Positions 7,616-16,064 of a DNA stretch of 64,000 nt are shown here, piece after piece. This DNA comes from Mycobacteroides chelonae (lineage in GTDB: Bacteria; Actinomycetota; Actinomycetes; Mycobacteriales; Mycobacteriaceae): positions 3,286,001 through 3,350,000 of the forward strand of contig NZ_CP050145.1 of assembly GCF_016767715.1 (NCBI RefSeq), read 5' to 3'. A program made the position numbers and the translations under genes. Numbering within the stretch: position 1 is the first letter of the stretch; each line of letters starts with the position of its first letter. The notes below the pieces were generated by a model. The model did not search any database, was not told the DNA's origin, and saw only the letters and a list, made by a program, of their open reading frames with translations.

Positions 7616-8752
7616 TCATCGGGCTCGGCCGCGGCGTCTAATCTTCCAGCCACCGTCCGCGTCCACCACCAATTCCTCAAGTTCGAGGATCGCCAGTGCG
7701 CCCTGCACCTGGCCGCTGGTCAGTCCCGACTCGGCAATCAGCTGTTGAATCGAGGCGCTGCCCCGTCCGGGCAATGCTTCGTAGACCCGCTTCTCGTCCT
7801 CGCCGAGCCCGTCGACAATGCTGGCGGGGCGTTCTGGATCGGCCGCGAATTCGCCCAATCTGCCTGCCAACTCGATCACATCTTGTGCGCAGACAACGAG
7901 CCGCGCACCGCGCTCGGCAATCTCGATATGGGTACCCGCCGATGCCGCCGATGTGATCGGCCCGGGCACCGCGCCGACGGGCTTTCCAAGCCCGCGCGCC
8001 CATGCCGCGGTATTGGCGGCACCGCTGCGCACCCCCGCCTCGACCACCACTGTGGCACCGGAAAGTGCTGCCACCAATCGATTTCGGGTGAGAAATCGAT
8101 ATCGCGCAGGCCGCACTCCCGGCGGATACTCGCTGACCACCAATCCGTGTCGAGCGATTCGGTAGAGCAGCCCGGAGTGAGCGGACGGGTACGGCACGTC
8201 TACACCGCCTGCCAGCACCGCGACTGTGATGCCCTCGCAGGCCAGTGCCGCCCGATGCGCAGCACCATCAATGCCGAACGCACCGCCCGATACCACCGCC
8301 ATCTCATGGGCCGCCAAACCCGATGCGAGTTCGGCCGCTACGTGCTCGCCATATCCGGTGCAGGCGCGCGTACCGACGAGTGCTGCAGCCCGTGACGTGA
8401 CCTCTGATAGGGAGTGCTCACCAAGTACCCAGAGTGCCAGCGGCGCTCGTCCGTTGGGCATGCGTTTCGTATCGAGCGTTGCGAAATCCTGGAACTGCCA
8501 CCCTGGCCATTCCGGATCATCGGGTGTCACCAAGCGCCCACCAAGGCGGGCCAGGGTCTCCAGATCCTGGCGACTGCTGTCGATGTCGTGGCGGGACTGC
8601 ACGATGGTGCGCACCCTGTCCGGTACCGCCAAGCGCCGGACGCGCTCTGCCGTCTCCTGCACGCCGAACACCGACACCATGGCCGCGAGTTCCGCGCAGG
8701 GCGCCTCAGCCACCCGGGATAGGTAGGCCCAATCGGGCGACACATCGCTCAT
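7616..8752 (-). CDS. dprA: DNA-processing protein DprA
   Basis: 378 residues. In transformable bacteria DprA binds incoming single-stranded DNA and loads RecA; in mycobacteria the role is not settled. The Rossmann-like core is clear: LVGTRACTGYGEHVAAELA, then VVSGGAFGIDGAAHRAAL, then VLAGGVDVPYPSAHSGL and SEYPPG. A C-terminal winged-helix-like segment (SIQQLIAESGLTSGQVQGAL) completes the family layout. The start overlaps the yifB stop by four bases. The order yraN-yifB-dprA equals Rv2898c-Rv2896c, but here about 4 kb of accessory genes separates dprA from viuB-xerC. Confidence 0.94.
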   Translation of the reverse strand: MSDVSPDWAYLSRVAEAPCAELAAMVSVFGVQETAERVRRLAVPDRVRTIVQSRHDIDSSRQDLETLARLGGRLVTPDDPEWPGWQFQDFATLDTKRMPNGRAPLALWVLGEHSLSEVTSRAAALVGTRACTGYGEHVAAELASGLAAHEMAVVSGGAFGIDGAAHRAALACEGITVAVLAGGVDVPYPSAHSGLLYRIARHGLVVSEYPPGVRPARYRFLTRNRLVAALSGATVVVEAGVRSGAANTAAWARGLGKPVGAVPGPITSAASAGTHIEIAERGARLVVCAQDVIELAGRLGEFAADPERPASIVDGLGEDEKRVYEALPGRGSASIQQLIAESGLTSGQVQGALAILELEELVVDADGGWKIRRRGRAR

Positions 8753-10248
8753 CGTTTATCGCGAAACGTCAATGCGAGCTTGACATCCTCGGTGCCCGGG
8801 AAGTCACGCCCGCCGAGGTCGGCGAGAGTCCACGCGACACGTAGGCATCGGTCCAAAGCACGAACACTGATGAGCCCGCGTTCCATGGCGTTACGCAGCG
8901 GCTCCATAACCGTCCTCGACGGTCGAAACTCCTTACGCAACAGCGGACCGGGGGCATCAGCATTGACACGGAATCCATAAGCCGACCATCGCTGCGCCGC
9001 CCGCTCACGCGCCAAGAGGACACGCTCGCGCACAAGCACCGTGCCCTCGGCAGCCTCGCCGAGCGCGCTTTGGCTGACCGGGTGCATCTTTACCCGAAGA
9101 TCCACCCGATCGAGAAGCGGACCGGACAACTTGCCCAGGTAGCGACGACGTACCGGAGCCGGACACGTGCAGTCTCGCGGGTTCGCCGGCGCGCACGGGC
9201 ACGGATTGGCCGCCAGTACCAACTGGAATCTGGCCGGGTACACGACGACGCCGTCACGGCGCGCCAACCGAATCTCCCCATCCTCCAACGGCGTACGCAG
9301 TGCCTCCAGTGCGGGCGTCGAGAGTTCGGCGCATTCGTCGAGAAACAACACGCCACGGTGAGCTCGACTTACCGCGCCAGGCTTGGCGATACCGGAGCCG
9401 CCGCCGACGAGAGCCGCGACGCTCGACGTGTGATGTGGCGCCACGAACGGTGGCTGGGTGATCAACGGCTGCTGCGTCGTCAACAGACCCGCCACCGAAT
9501 GGATAGCCGTGACCTCAAGTGCCTCGCTATCGGTCAGCAGTGGCAGCAGCCCCGGTAATCGTTGCGCCAGCATTGTTTTGCCGATGCCTGGCGGACCGGT
9601 CAGCATGAGGTGGTGAGCGCCCGCCGCCGCCACCTCGACCGCGAATCGCGCATCGGCATGTCCAACAACGTCCGCCATGTCCGGCATATCGCTCTTGCAT
9701 GGCACGTCCAACGGCCGCACCGGCTCCAGCTCGCCATCAGCACACAGCCAGCCCGTCAGTTGCCGCAAGGTCCGAGCACCCAGCACCTCGATACCGTCGA
9801 CCAAACCCGCCTCCCCTAGATTCGCCTCGGGTACCACCACGGTTGGCCACCCGTCGCGTTTGGCCGCCAGCACTGCGGGGAGCACTCCGCGGATCGGGCG
9901 CACGCGCCCGTCGAGCGCCAACTCCCCTAGTAGCAGGCTCTTTTCCAGCCTCGTCGGCGGGATCGCGTTACCGGCCGACAGCACGGCGGTTGCCAGCGCC
10001 AGGTCATACACCGATCCCATCTTCGGCAATGTCGCAGGTGACAGCGCCAAGGTCAGACGCGACGACGGCCAGGTGAACCCGCAGTTGGTGATCGCCGCGC
10101 GCACACGGTCACGAGATTCCTGCAGTGCGGCATCGGGCAGCCCGACCAGGTGCACACCGGGGAGCCCAGCACTGATATCGGCCTCGATTTCGACCGTTTG
10201 GCCGGTTACCGCCTTGACCGCAACGGAATAAGCTCTCCCTAGGGCCAT
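8749..10248 (-). CDS. YifB/ComM family Mg-chelatase-like AAA ATPase
   Basis: 499 residues. The N-terminal domain has the Lon-protease-like ChlI fold (IEADISAGLPGVHLVGLPD). The central AAA module has a Walker A GPPGIGKTML and the Walker B/sensor region GVLFLDECAEL. The segment ANPCPCAPANPRDCTCPA with clustered cysteines is characteristic of YifB/ComM, and the C-terminal helical domain closes the family layout. ComM is a branch-migration helicase in natural transformation of some Gram-negatives; the mycobacterial role is inferred only from homology and its pairing with dprA. It is followed by dprA with a four-base overlap. Confidence 0.93.
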   Translation of the reverse strand: MALGRAYSVAVKAVTGQTVEIEADISAGLPGVHLVGLPDAALQESRDRVRAAITNCGFTWPSSRLTLALSPATLPKMGSVYDLALATAVLSAGNAIPPTRLEKSLLLGELALDGRVRPIRGVLPAVLAAKRDGWPTVVVPEANLGEAGLVDGIEVLGARTLRQLTGWLCADGELEPVRPLDVPCKSDMPDMADVVGHADARFAVEVAAAGAHHLMLTGPPGIGKTMLAQRLPGLLPLLTDSEALEVTAIHSVAGLLTTQQPLITQPPFVAPHHTSSVAALVGGGSGIAKPGAVSRAHRGVLFLDECAELSTPALEALRTPLEDGEIRLARRDGVVVYPARFQLVLAANPCPCAPANPRDCTCPAPVRRRYLGKLSGPLLDRVDLRVKMHPVSQSALGEAAEGTVLVRERVLLARERAAQRWSAYGFRVNADAPGPLLRKEFRPSRTVMEPLRNAMERGLISVRALDRCLRVAWTLADLGGRDFPGTEDVKLALTFRDKR

Positions 10249-10249
10249 C

Positions 10250-10615
10250 TCAGCTCACCCCGCGGATGTGGGTGATCGCCGGTCCCGAGCCGCTCAACCG
10301 CACTTCGATGACATCGATACGCACGGCCACCCACGAACCGTCCTGCGCCGCCAGCCAGATGCCCGCAAGCCGCCGCAGCCTACGTAACTTGGTGTGCGTC
10401 ACGGCCTCCGCAGGTGTTCCGAACGCGCGGCCGGTACGTGTCTTCACCTCAACAAAAACCAACGCTTCGCCGTCGGCTGCGATGATGTCCAATTCTCCGT
10501 ACCGGCACCGCCAATTGCGATCGAGGACCGTGAAACCGTCCTTGCTCAGGTAATCAGCGGCGAGATCCTCTCCACGGCTGCCGATCTGTGCACGTGTGCT
10601 GGTTGTCATGGCCAC
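10250..10615 (-). CDS. YraN family endonuclease-like protein (UPF0102)
   Basis: 121 residues. The UPF0102 fold is nuclease-like, with the conserved series GSRGEDLAADYL, NWRCRYGELDIIA, and VFVEVKTRTGRAFGTP. D, E and the E-V-K triad correspond to the active-site residues of Holliday-junction resolvase-like nucleases. The in vivo substrate is unknown. It is separated from yifB by one base and is the first gene of the yraN-yifB-dprA operon. Confidence 0.9.
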   Translation of the reverse strand: MAMTTSTRAQIGSRGEDLAADYLSKDGFTVLDRNWRCRYGELDIIAADGEALVFVEVKTRTGRAFGTPAEAVTHTKLRRLRRLAGIWLAAQDGSWVAVRIDVIEVRLSGSGPAITHIRGVS

Positions 10616-10668
10616 ACCATCTGCGCCGGTACCGACACAGGCTCAGCTGAGATGCCTCACGGTCGAGA

Positions 10669-10677
10669 GTTATCCAC
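10669..10677 (+). promoter_or_regulatory. Isolated perfect DnaA-box sequence
   Basis: TTATCCACA matches the classical DnaA-box consensus exactly. It lies 54 bases upstream of the yraN start in the 198-base gap before the operon. No second strong box is nearby, so it is not an origin. It could be a regulatory DnaA site or chance. Confidence 0.3.
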
Positions 10678-10813
10678 ATTCCGGCATTCCTCCACAGGAC
10701 GGCGGCCGCAGGCGGCTCCTACCGCGGTTCTGGACGGTGCTCACACAGCGAACCAGGACTTCGATACATCCGGCGCGTGGTCGAACGCCTACTGCGTTAG
10801 GGCAGTCCGCCCA

Positions 10814-11071
10814 CTAGTTCCACATCTTGACCGGATGAACCACCGGCGCAACCTTGCCGATCGCACCCGTTGCGGGTCCCGGCAGGTCCTTGGAGTTGGG
10901 GGCCGACTTGATCTCGACGTCGTCCGTCGCGGTGCACACGTCCTTGCTGGCCTTCGATGGCGCACAGTGCACACCAGGCGCAGCCACCGCGACAGCTGGC
11001 GAGCCCAACGGCAGCGCGACCACAATTGCCGGCGCAATCATCGCCATCGCCCTCATCAGCAAAATACCCAT
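10814..11071 (-). CDS. Small secreted protein, hypothetical
   Basis: 85 residues if ATG 11071 is used; ATG 11056 gives a shorter signal peptide. Residues 1-31 are a signal peptide (MGILLMRAMAMIAPAIVVAL, then a small-residue run ending AVAVAA). The mature part has two cysteines close together (HCAPSKASKDVC), likely one disulfide, and is rich in Pro, Gly and Lys. Codons show third-position GC bias. There is no clear ribosome site, so the start is uncertain. No family recognised. Confidence 0.6.
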   Translation of the reverse strand: MGILLMRAMAMIAPAIVVALPLGSPAVAVAAPGVHCAPSKASKDVCTATDDVEIKSAPNSKDLPGPATGAIGKVAPVVHPVKMWN

Positions 11072-11201
11072 CGGCCGAGAATGGGACACGCCCACGAGAT
11101 CCGCAACTCGAACGATGTCCTGCTGGCGAGTAATTCCCATCACAGCCGGCCAGAATCTGTCAGGTCTGGAGGGACAGTGCCAAGCAAACCATCGCCGCGA
11201 C

Positions 11202-11930
11202 CTAGCGCGGCGCGTTGCCCTCGAGCCGATCAAGTAGCGATTCGAGCGCCTCTTCGAACTCTGTCACGCTGTGGTCTTCACTGAGCTGTTGCTGCATCCG
11301 CTGCAGATTCGGGTAGTTCGAAAGGCTCCGCAGCGTCTTCTCGGGCAGCTCGTCTTCCACCGGACTCAGCGAGACGCCGCGTGCTGAAACCTCCAGGAGC
11401 AGCTGGCCCAGCAGGAAGGTGGTGTACGCGCGATAGGCGGTCACTGCTCCCCGGTCGTCGAAGCCGTAGGAGATCAGTGTGTCCAGGAAGGTCTCCATCC
11501 ACTTCATGCTCCGCAGCGGCGGCCGAACCCATGGGGCCTCCGGTGGCCGGGTCGCCAACGTCGGAAACAGGTGCGGGTGATCGATGGCAATCGCCCGCAC
11601 CCCATGCGCGAGCCGAACGAGATAGTCCTGCCAACCGTCTTCCTGCCGTCGGGCAGCGAGTTGATCGTCGTACAGCTTTTCGACCAGGTGGTCCACAATG
11701 CCGCCGAGTAGGTCTTGGCGGCCATGGACGTGGCGGTAGAGGGCCATCGCTTCGACACCGCAGGCAGAACCGAGCCGCCGCATCGTCAGCTGATCCAACC
11801 CATCGCGGTCCACCAGCGCGATCGCGGTATCGAGGATTTCCGCACGGGTCAGCGATCGTGGGCGGCGCCCCTCCGGGGTGCCTGCACCTGTTCGGTTGTC
11901 CGTCTCGTCCACTGCGTCGGTCACTCCCAC
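11202..11930 (-). CDS. TetR family regulator with TetR_C tetracycline-repressor-like domain
   Basis: 242 residues from GTG 11930. The helix-turn-helix spans about 25-75: SLTRAEILDTAIALVDRDG, LTMRRLGSACGVEAMALYRH. The C-terminal domain (WVRPPLRSMKWMETFLDTLI and onward) resembles the TetR class whose effector pocket binds antibiotics or other small hydrophobic molecules. It is divergent from the csbD stress cassette across a 213-base gap holding a perfect 18-base palindrome (12002-12019), so it probably represses that cassette, itself, or both. Effector unknown. Confidence 0.9.
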   Translation of the reverse strand: MGVTDAVDETDNRTGAGTPEGRRPRSLTRAEILDTAIALVDRDGLDQLTMRRLGSACGVEAMALYRHVHGRQDLLGGIVDHLVEKLYDDQLAARRQEDGWQDYLVRLAHGVRAIAIDHPHLFPTLATRPPEAPWVRPPLRSMKWMETFLDTLISYGFDDRGAVTAYRAYTTFLLGQLLLEVSARGVSLSPVEDELPEKTLRSLSNYPNLQRMQQQLSEDHSVTEFEEALESLLDRLEGNAPR

Positions 11931-12001
11931 CGTGCATTTCGGGGTTCGGGTTATGACGGCGTTCCCGTGGCGGCTTTGCCGTCCTCCACGACGGTACCTC
12001 T

Positions 12002-12019
12002 GCCAGCTAAACAGCTGGC
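12002..12019. promoter_or_regulatory. Candidate TetR operator palindrome
   Basis: GCCAGCT-AAAC-AGCTGGC is a perfect inverted repeat with 7-base arms and a 4-base spacer. It lies 71 bases upstream of the TetR start and between that gene and csbD, the usual place for an autoregulatory TetR operator. Confidence 0.5.
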
Positions 12020-12031
12020 CAGCGGCTATTT

Positions 12032-12056
12032 GTTTACAAAGTAGTTTACGTGGTAC
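12032..12056 (+). promoter_or_regulatory. Possible SigF-type promoter of csbD
   Basis: GTTT (12032-12035) and TGGTAC (12051-12056), 15 bases apart, resemble the mycobacterial SigF pattern GTTT-N15-17-GGGTAT, with two mismatches in the second box. The genes downstream are general-stress types, which fits. A partial inverted repeat TTGTTTAC/GTACACAA overlaps the same bases and could instead be a repressor site. Confidence 0.35.
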
Positions 12057-12143
12057 ACAACCCTTGCTACGGTGGATTTGGTCGCCTCACGACGAGGCGA
12101 CATCGAGCGGTTGCACCGTGCACGCACTGAAAAGGAGCGACAG

Positions 12144-12386
12144 ATGAGCGATGACAACAAGGACAGCGGTCTCGAGGCCGGGATCAAGGGCGTCGTCGAA
12201 GACGTCAAGGGCAAGGCCAAGGAAGCCTTCGGCAAGCTGACCGATGACGAGTCGCTGGAGCGCGAAGGTCAGGCGCAGCAGGACAAGGCCGAAGCCCAGC
12301 GTGAGGTAGCCACCAAGGAAGCCGAGGCCGAGAAGGCCCGCGCCGAGGCTGCGGTGCATCAGGCACGCGAAGACGCCGAGAAGTAG
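12144..12386 (+). CDS. CsbD family stress protein
   Basis: 80 residues, highly charged and without hydrophobic core segments: [20 protein letters not shown] near the N-terminus is the CsbD signature. An Ala/Glu/Lys-rich helix follows to the end. CsbD proteins are small abundant proteins induced under general stress, of unknown mechanism. The start at 12144 is set by AAAAGGAGCG just upstream; an earlier start at 12072 lacks this. It is first in a four-gene plus-strand run with GlsB/YeaQ and two lipoproteins. Confidence 0.88.
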   Translation: MSDDNKDSGLEAGIKGVVEDVKGKAKEAFGKLTDDESLEREGQAQQDKAEAQREVATKEAEAEKARAEAAVHQAREDAEK

Positions 12387-12439
12387 CAACACACCGCACA
12401 GCAGCCCGCTCCACTCCCACGAGAACCAGGAAACCACAA

Positions 12440-12745
12440 ATGATTTCACCTCTGGCCGCTGATGTTGCGGCAGCTCACCTCGGCTTTGGCATCGGCTGGA
12501 TCGCATGGATCGTGATCGGCGGCCTCGCCGGATGGGTGGCCAGCAAGATCATGGGCACCGACGCCCAGCAAGGGCTCCTGCTCAACATCGTGGTGGGGAT
12601 CGTGGGCGGGCTGCTGGGCGGATTCTTGCTGAGTCTGCTCAACGTCGGCACCTACGGCTTCGGCTGGATTCTGACATTCGTCACTGCACTCGCGGGCGCC
12701 TGCATTCTCTTGTTCCTCGTGCGCCTCGTCAGCGGCAGGCGATGA
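12440..12745 (+). CDS. GlsB/YeaQ/YmgE family stress membrane protein
   Basis: 101 residues with three transmembrane segments at about 15-35, 45-68 and 73-97. The first holds the family motif [37 protein letters not shown] follows. These transglycosylase-associated proteins are small inner-membrane stress proteins whose function is not settled. AGGAAACCAC precedes the ATG. It starts 53 bases after csbD, consistent with cotranscription. Confidence 0.9.
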   Translation: MISPLAADVAAAHLGFGIGWIAWIVIGGLAGWVASKIMGTDAQQGLLLNIVVGIVGGLLGGFLLSLLNVGTYGFGWILTFVTALAGACILLFLVRLVSGRR

Positions 12746-12786
12746 GTAGCAACAGATCCCAGCAGTCCACAACAGAAGGGGCCCTA

Positions 12787-13074
12787 GTGATTCCGTCCAT
12801 TTCGAAGAAACTCGCGGTGGCCGCCGGTATGGCCGCGGCCATCTCGCTGGCGGGCTGTTCCAGTGTGATCAATCAAGGTGGTGACACCACCTGCAAGGAA
12901 TACCTCACCCAGGATGAGGCCACGCAAAATGAGGCCGTCATCAAGATGCTCAAGGACGAGAACCAACAAGACCCCAGTGGTCTGCAGTCGACGGCAGCAC
13001 GAAACTCCGCGTTGGCCTACTGCAAGACGCTGGGCAACGAGAACAGCAAGATCAAAGAAGCCCCACACCTCTAA
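12787..13074 (+). CDS. Small lipoprotein with HdeA-like cysteine pair
   Basis: 95 residues from GTG 12787, chosen because AGAAGGGG precedes it at a good distance. The signal peptide ends in the lipobox LAGC, so C24 is the predicted lipidated residue. The mature part begins near DTTCKEYLTQDEAT and has a second cysteine about 43 residues later (AYCKTLGNEN). A T-C-x-x-[FY]-L-x-x-D-E start and one long-range cysteine pair resemble HdeA-type acid-stress chaperones, but similarity is weak and the assignment is an inference. The secreted protein at 21893-22162 shares the DTTCxE[YF] start. Confidence 0.7.
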   Translation: MIPSISKKLAVAAGMAAAISLAGCSSVINQGGDTTCKEYLTQDEATQNEAVIKMLKDENQQDPSGLQSTAARNSALAYCKTLGNENSKIKEAPHL

Positions 13075-13087
13075 CCGGGAGCATCAC

Positions 13088-13510
13088 ATGAGAATGCCAA
13101 CAGCCAAGCCCACCAAGGTTTTTGCCGGATTCGCCATCATTATTGGCGCGGCTCTGACCGGGTGTGGCACGAGCACCGACAGTGGCCCGACGAGCACCAG
13201 CACGACGACCACAACAACCACAACCACCACGACGACCGTTCCCGCGCCCAGCGGTGCACCGGAAGGCACCCCGGCACCCGGCGGCCCGACCGGTAGCGGT
13301 GGTCCCGAGGGCGGATCCGGCGCCATCCCCGGCGGTCCGACCGGAGGCGGCGGACCCGGCGGCGGGAGCGGCAGCATCCCAGGCGGTCCGACCGGAGGCG
13401 GCGGACCCGAAGGCGGCGGAGGCCACATCCCCGGCGTCGGCGGCGGCCACGGCGGCCCGGGTGGCGGCGGCGGATGCGTCGACAACGTGGGTTGCGTCAG
13501 CATCCCGTAA
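13088..13510 (+). CDS. Thr-linker, Gly/Pro-rich repeat lipoprotein
   Basis: 140 residues. A signal peptide ends in lipobox LTGC, then comes a Thr/Ser tract of about 18 residues, then a Gly/Pro-rich region. The unit IPGGPTGGGGP recurs with small changes about three times. The tail VDNVGCVSIP holds a cysteine pair (GGCVDNVGC). The Thr tract looks like a surface linker that might be glycosylated and the Gly-rich part an unfolded surface repeat. CGGGAG precedes the start by a few bases and the gap to the previous lipoprotein is 13 bases, so they share an operon. No enzyme motif. Confidence 0.7.
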   Translation: MRMPTAKPTKVFAGFAIIIGAALTGCGTSTDSGPTSTSTTTTTTTTTTTTVPAPSGAPEGTPAPGGPTGSGGPEGGSGAIPGGPTGGGGPGGGSGSIPGGPTGGGGPEGGGGHIPGVGGGHGGPGGGGGCVDNVGCVSIP

Positions 13511-13531
13511 AGCACGTACGGCCAAACAGAG

Positions 13532-13566
13532 CTGCGCCTTTCGGAGATCTACTCCGGTAGGCGCAG
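13532..13566. terminator. Long hairpin between convergent genes
   Basis: CTGCGCCT (13532-13539) pairs with AGGCGCAG (13559-13566). Inside, CGGAG (13542-13546) pairs with CTCCG (13552-13556) around a five-base loop. Only one mismatch and one G-T pair interrupt the stem. It lies between the lipoprotein stop (13510) and the DUF2469 stop (13549-13551, in the loop), the expected place for a bidirectional terminator without a U-tract. Confidence 0.55.
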
Positions 13567-13854
13567 TTCTGGCTTGTCGACCTCTTCGATGTTGACGTCC
13601 TTGAAGGTGATCACGCGCACGTGTTTGACGAAGCGCGCCGGCCTGAAAAGGTCCCACACCCACGCGTCAGAAAGGCGCAGCTCGAAGTACACCTCGGAGT
13701 CGGTGTTCCGTGGAATCACCTCGACGCTATTGGCCAGGTAAAACCGACGCTCGGTCTCCACCACGTAGCTGAACTGCCCGACGATGTCCTTGTACTCGCG
13801 ATACAGCGAGAGTTCCATCTCGGTTTCATACTTTTCGAGGTCTTCAGCGCTCAT
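13549..13854 (-). CDS. DUF2469 family protein (Rv2901c type)
   Basis: 101 residues, conserved across actinobacteria: MSAEDLEKYETEMELSLYRE, a central ETERRFYLANSVEVIPR, and the tail ADVW-like LSDAWVWDLFRPARFV then EVDKPELRLPE. Function is unknown; its constant place beside rnhB and lepB suggests a housekeeping role. The start at 13854 follows the conserved N-terminus, and a longer frame to 13896 would run into rnhB. It sits 10 bases downstream of rnhB. Confidence 0.9.
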   Translation of the reverse strand: MSAEDLEKYETEMELSLYREYKDIVGQFSYVVETERRFYLANSVEVIPRNTDSEVYFELRLSDAWVWDLFRPARFVKHVRVITFKDVNIEEVDKPELRLPE

Positions 13855-13864
13855 AGACTTTCCA

Positions 13865-14536
13865 TTATCCCCCCTGTGAACTTCCCTGCGCCGCATTGCG
13901 CACGTTCACGAACGACTGTCGATGCTGAACTGACGGCCCCAGACGCTGCAGCGCCTCGGTATGGACGGCCGTGCTGTAGCCCTTGTGCACCGCGAATCCG
14001 TACCCCGGATGATCGGAATCCATGGCCACCATCACTCGATCCCGGCTGACCTTCGCCAGCACACTGGCCGCGGCGATACATGCCGCCGAGGCGTCGCCAC
14101 CGATGACCGGCAGGGAGGGCACCGGCAGTCCCGGCACCCGGAATCCGTCCGTCAACACATATCCCGGCTTGACGCCCAGACCGGCCACCGCGCGCCGCAT
14201 TCCCTCGATGTTGGCCACGTGCACGCCGATGCGGTCCACTTCTTCGGCTGGCACCGACACCACGTGATACGCCTCGGCGTACCGGCAGATAAGGGGAAAC
14301 AGCGTCTCGCGCATCTTCTCGCTGAGCTTCTTGGAGTCATTGAGCGCGGCAAGGCTTTTCCGTTGGTTTGGGCCAAGCACACACGCGGCGATTACCAACG
14401 GTCCCGCACAGGCTCCACGTCCGGCCTCGTCCACTCCGGCGACAGGACCCAAACCCACTCTGTCCAGGGTCAATTCGAGGGTCCGCAATCCGGATGCTTT
14501 GCGAATCACCGTCCGCGGTGGCCAGCTGGTACTCAT
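13865..14536 (-). CDS. rnhB: Ribonuclease HII
   Basis: 223 residues. RNase HII cuts RNA in RNA-DNA hybrids and removes single ribonucleotides from DNA. The metal-binding acidic residues are visible: D36-E37 in [15 protein letters not shown], the Asp of LTDGFRVPG, and the Asp of [26 protein letters not shown] and [17 protein letters not shown] are further family blocks. It lies between lepB (10 bases upstream) and DUF2469, as in M. tuberculosis. Confidence 0.95.
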   Translation of the reverse strand: MSTSWPPRTVIRKASGLRTLELTLDRVGLGPVAGVDEAGRGACAGPLVIAACVLGPNQRKSLAALNDSKKLSEKMRETLFPLICRYAEAYHVVSVPAEEVDRIGVHVANIEGMRRAVAGLGVKPGYVLTDGFRVPGLPVPSLPVIGGDASAACIAAASVLAKVSRDRVMVAMDSDHPGYGFAVHKGYSTAVHTEALQRLGPSVQHRQSFVNVRNAAQGSSQGG

Positions 14537-14546
14537 ACCGCGAGAA

Positions 14547-15425
14547 CTAGGTCTGAGGGTTCACCGATGCGACGCCGCCCCACCGTCCGGGCGGCCATGC
14601 GATGAAACGCGCCTTGCCGATGACGTTGTCCAACGGCACAGTGCCGATGTTCGGGTCGCCCGTGCAATAGACGCGCTGACGCTCATCCATCGCGGGCCCA
14701 GCATCACGTTCGAGGCTCTGGCAGTGTGCGCGCGAGTCGCCGCTGTGCGTCCGGTTGTCCCCCATCATCCACAGCTTGCCTTCCGGCACCTTGACGGGCC
14801 CGAACTGGAAACTCCAGCAGGCGTTGGTGGGGTCGATGTCGCTACCGGGACCGATGGTTTCCGGATCCAGATACGGCTCGTTGAGCTTCTTGCCGTCGAC
14901 CGTCAGGCCCGTATCCCAGCGGCATTGCACTGTCTGCCCGCCAGTGGCGATGACACGTTTCACCAGATCGTTCTCGTCCGGTGGCACCACGCCGATGAAC
15001 GACAGAGCGTTCTGCAGGTATCGGACGGCGGTGTTGTCCGACCGGATCGATCGGTAGTTGCCGTTCCACTCCGGGGGGCCTTTGAACACCACAACGTCGC
15101 CGGGCTCCGGATCGATGAACCGGAACACCACCTTGTCGACCATGATCCGGTCACCGGTGCAACCACGGCAGCCGTGCAAGGTCGGCTCCATCGACTCCGA
15201 CGGAATGAGATACGGCCGGGCGATGAAATTCTGTGTGATGCAGTACAGGACCAGAGCGATCAGCAGGAGGACGCCGACCTCTTTGAGCATGCCGGAGCCG
15301 CTGTCTTCGTCTTTCGACGATGCTGCGGATGATGCCTCAGCGGCTGGTTCGGTTTCGGGAGCGTCGGCAGTAGTCTGCGTGGACGTTTCAGACGGCCCTG
15401 ATTCCCCGGACACCGGTGCTGTCAC
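14547..15425 (-). CDS. lepB: Signal peptidase I
   Basis: 292 residues from GTG 15425, 16 bases after rplS ends; a longer frame through rplS is excluded. A polar, Ser/Thr/Glu-rich cytoplasmic N-terminus (1-45) precedes one transmembrane helix (about 50-67). Then come the catalytic Ser/Lys pair: S78 in [10 protein letters not shown] and K156 in [24 protein letters not shown] is the conserved box E. It cleaves Sec signal peptides on the outer face of the membrane. The window encodes many likely substrates, and also SRP genes ffh and ftsY. Confidence 0.95.
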   Translation of the reverse strand: MTAPVSGESGPSETSTQTTADAPETEPAAEASSAASSKDEDSGSGMLKEVGVLLLIALVLYCITQNFIARPYLIPSESMEPTLHGCRGCTGDRIMVDKVVFRFIDPEPGDVVVFKGPPEWNGNYRSIRSDNTAVRYLQNALSFIGVVPPDENDLVKRVIATGGQTVQCRWDTGLTVDGKKLNEPYLDPETIGPGSDIDPTNACWSFQFGPVKVPEGKLWMMGDNRTHSGDSRAHCQSLERDAGPAMDERQRVYCTGDPNIGTVPLDNVIGKARFIAWPPGRWGGVASVNPQT

Positions 15426-15441
15426 GAAAGCGCCGACTCGG

Positions 15442-15783
15442 TCAGCGCTTCTCCTTGATCTTGGCCTTCTTGCCGCGCAGCTCACGCAGGTAGTACAGCT
15501 TCGCGCGACGGACCGCACCACGGGTGACGATCTCGATGTGGTCGATGTTCGGCGAGTGCACCGGGAAGGTGCGCTCGACGCCGACGCCGTAGCTTTCCTT
15601 GCGGACCGTGAAGGTGGCACTCACGCCACCACCGGAGCGACGCAGCACGGCACCCTTGAAGACCTGGATGCGCTCCTTGGAGCCCTCGATCACCTTGACG
15701 TGCACGTTGACGGTGTCACCGGGGCGGAAGTCGGGCACATCCTGGCGCAGCGACGCCTGGTCGACAAAGTCCAGCGTGTTCAT
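15442..15783 (-). CDS. rplS: 50S ribosomal protein L19
   Basis: 113 residues from ATG 15783: [20 protein letters not shown], then [20 protein letters not shown], and the basic C-terminus [19 protein letters not shown]19 sits at the 30S-50S interface. The start matches the family N-terminus; 17 upstream codons in frame are leader. The 281-base gap to lppW (divergent) carries its promoter and leader. It is followed by lepB after 16 bases, so the two are cotranscribed. Confidence 0.97.
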   Translation of the reverse strand: MNTLDFVDQASLRQDVPDFRPGDTVNVHVKVIEGSKERIQVFKGAVLRRSGGGVSATFTVRKESYGVGVERTFPVHSPNIDHIEIVTRGAVRRAKLYYLRELRGKKAKIKEKR

Positions 15784-16064
15784 CGGTGTACTTCCCTCTT
15801 GGTCTCTCGACTCAATCGCGCGGCCGGATCGCATACCGGGTATGCACCTGCGCCGATCAGTAGTTGCGTAGTTCTGTCTGACTTGTGGCCAAGCGGCAGC
15901 AGACAGCTACCCGATTGTGCCAGACAGGGGCCCTTTCAGTGAAATCGCCCACCCGAGCACCCCTTGGGCAGCGGCTATCCAGACAGTACCGGTAAGCTAC
16001 CGTGACCGGAACACCTGTCACATAGGTAACAATTCAGAGTCTGACCGCAGAGGGGGTCTAGGTT

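Noticed and set aside
7344..7619. Minus-strand frame of 91 codons after dprA
   Set aside because: Composition is not coding-like and no motif or ribosome site is seen.
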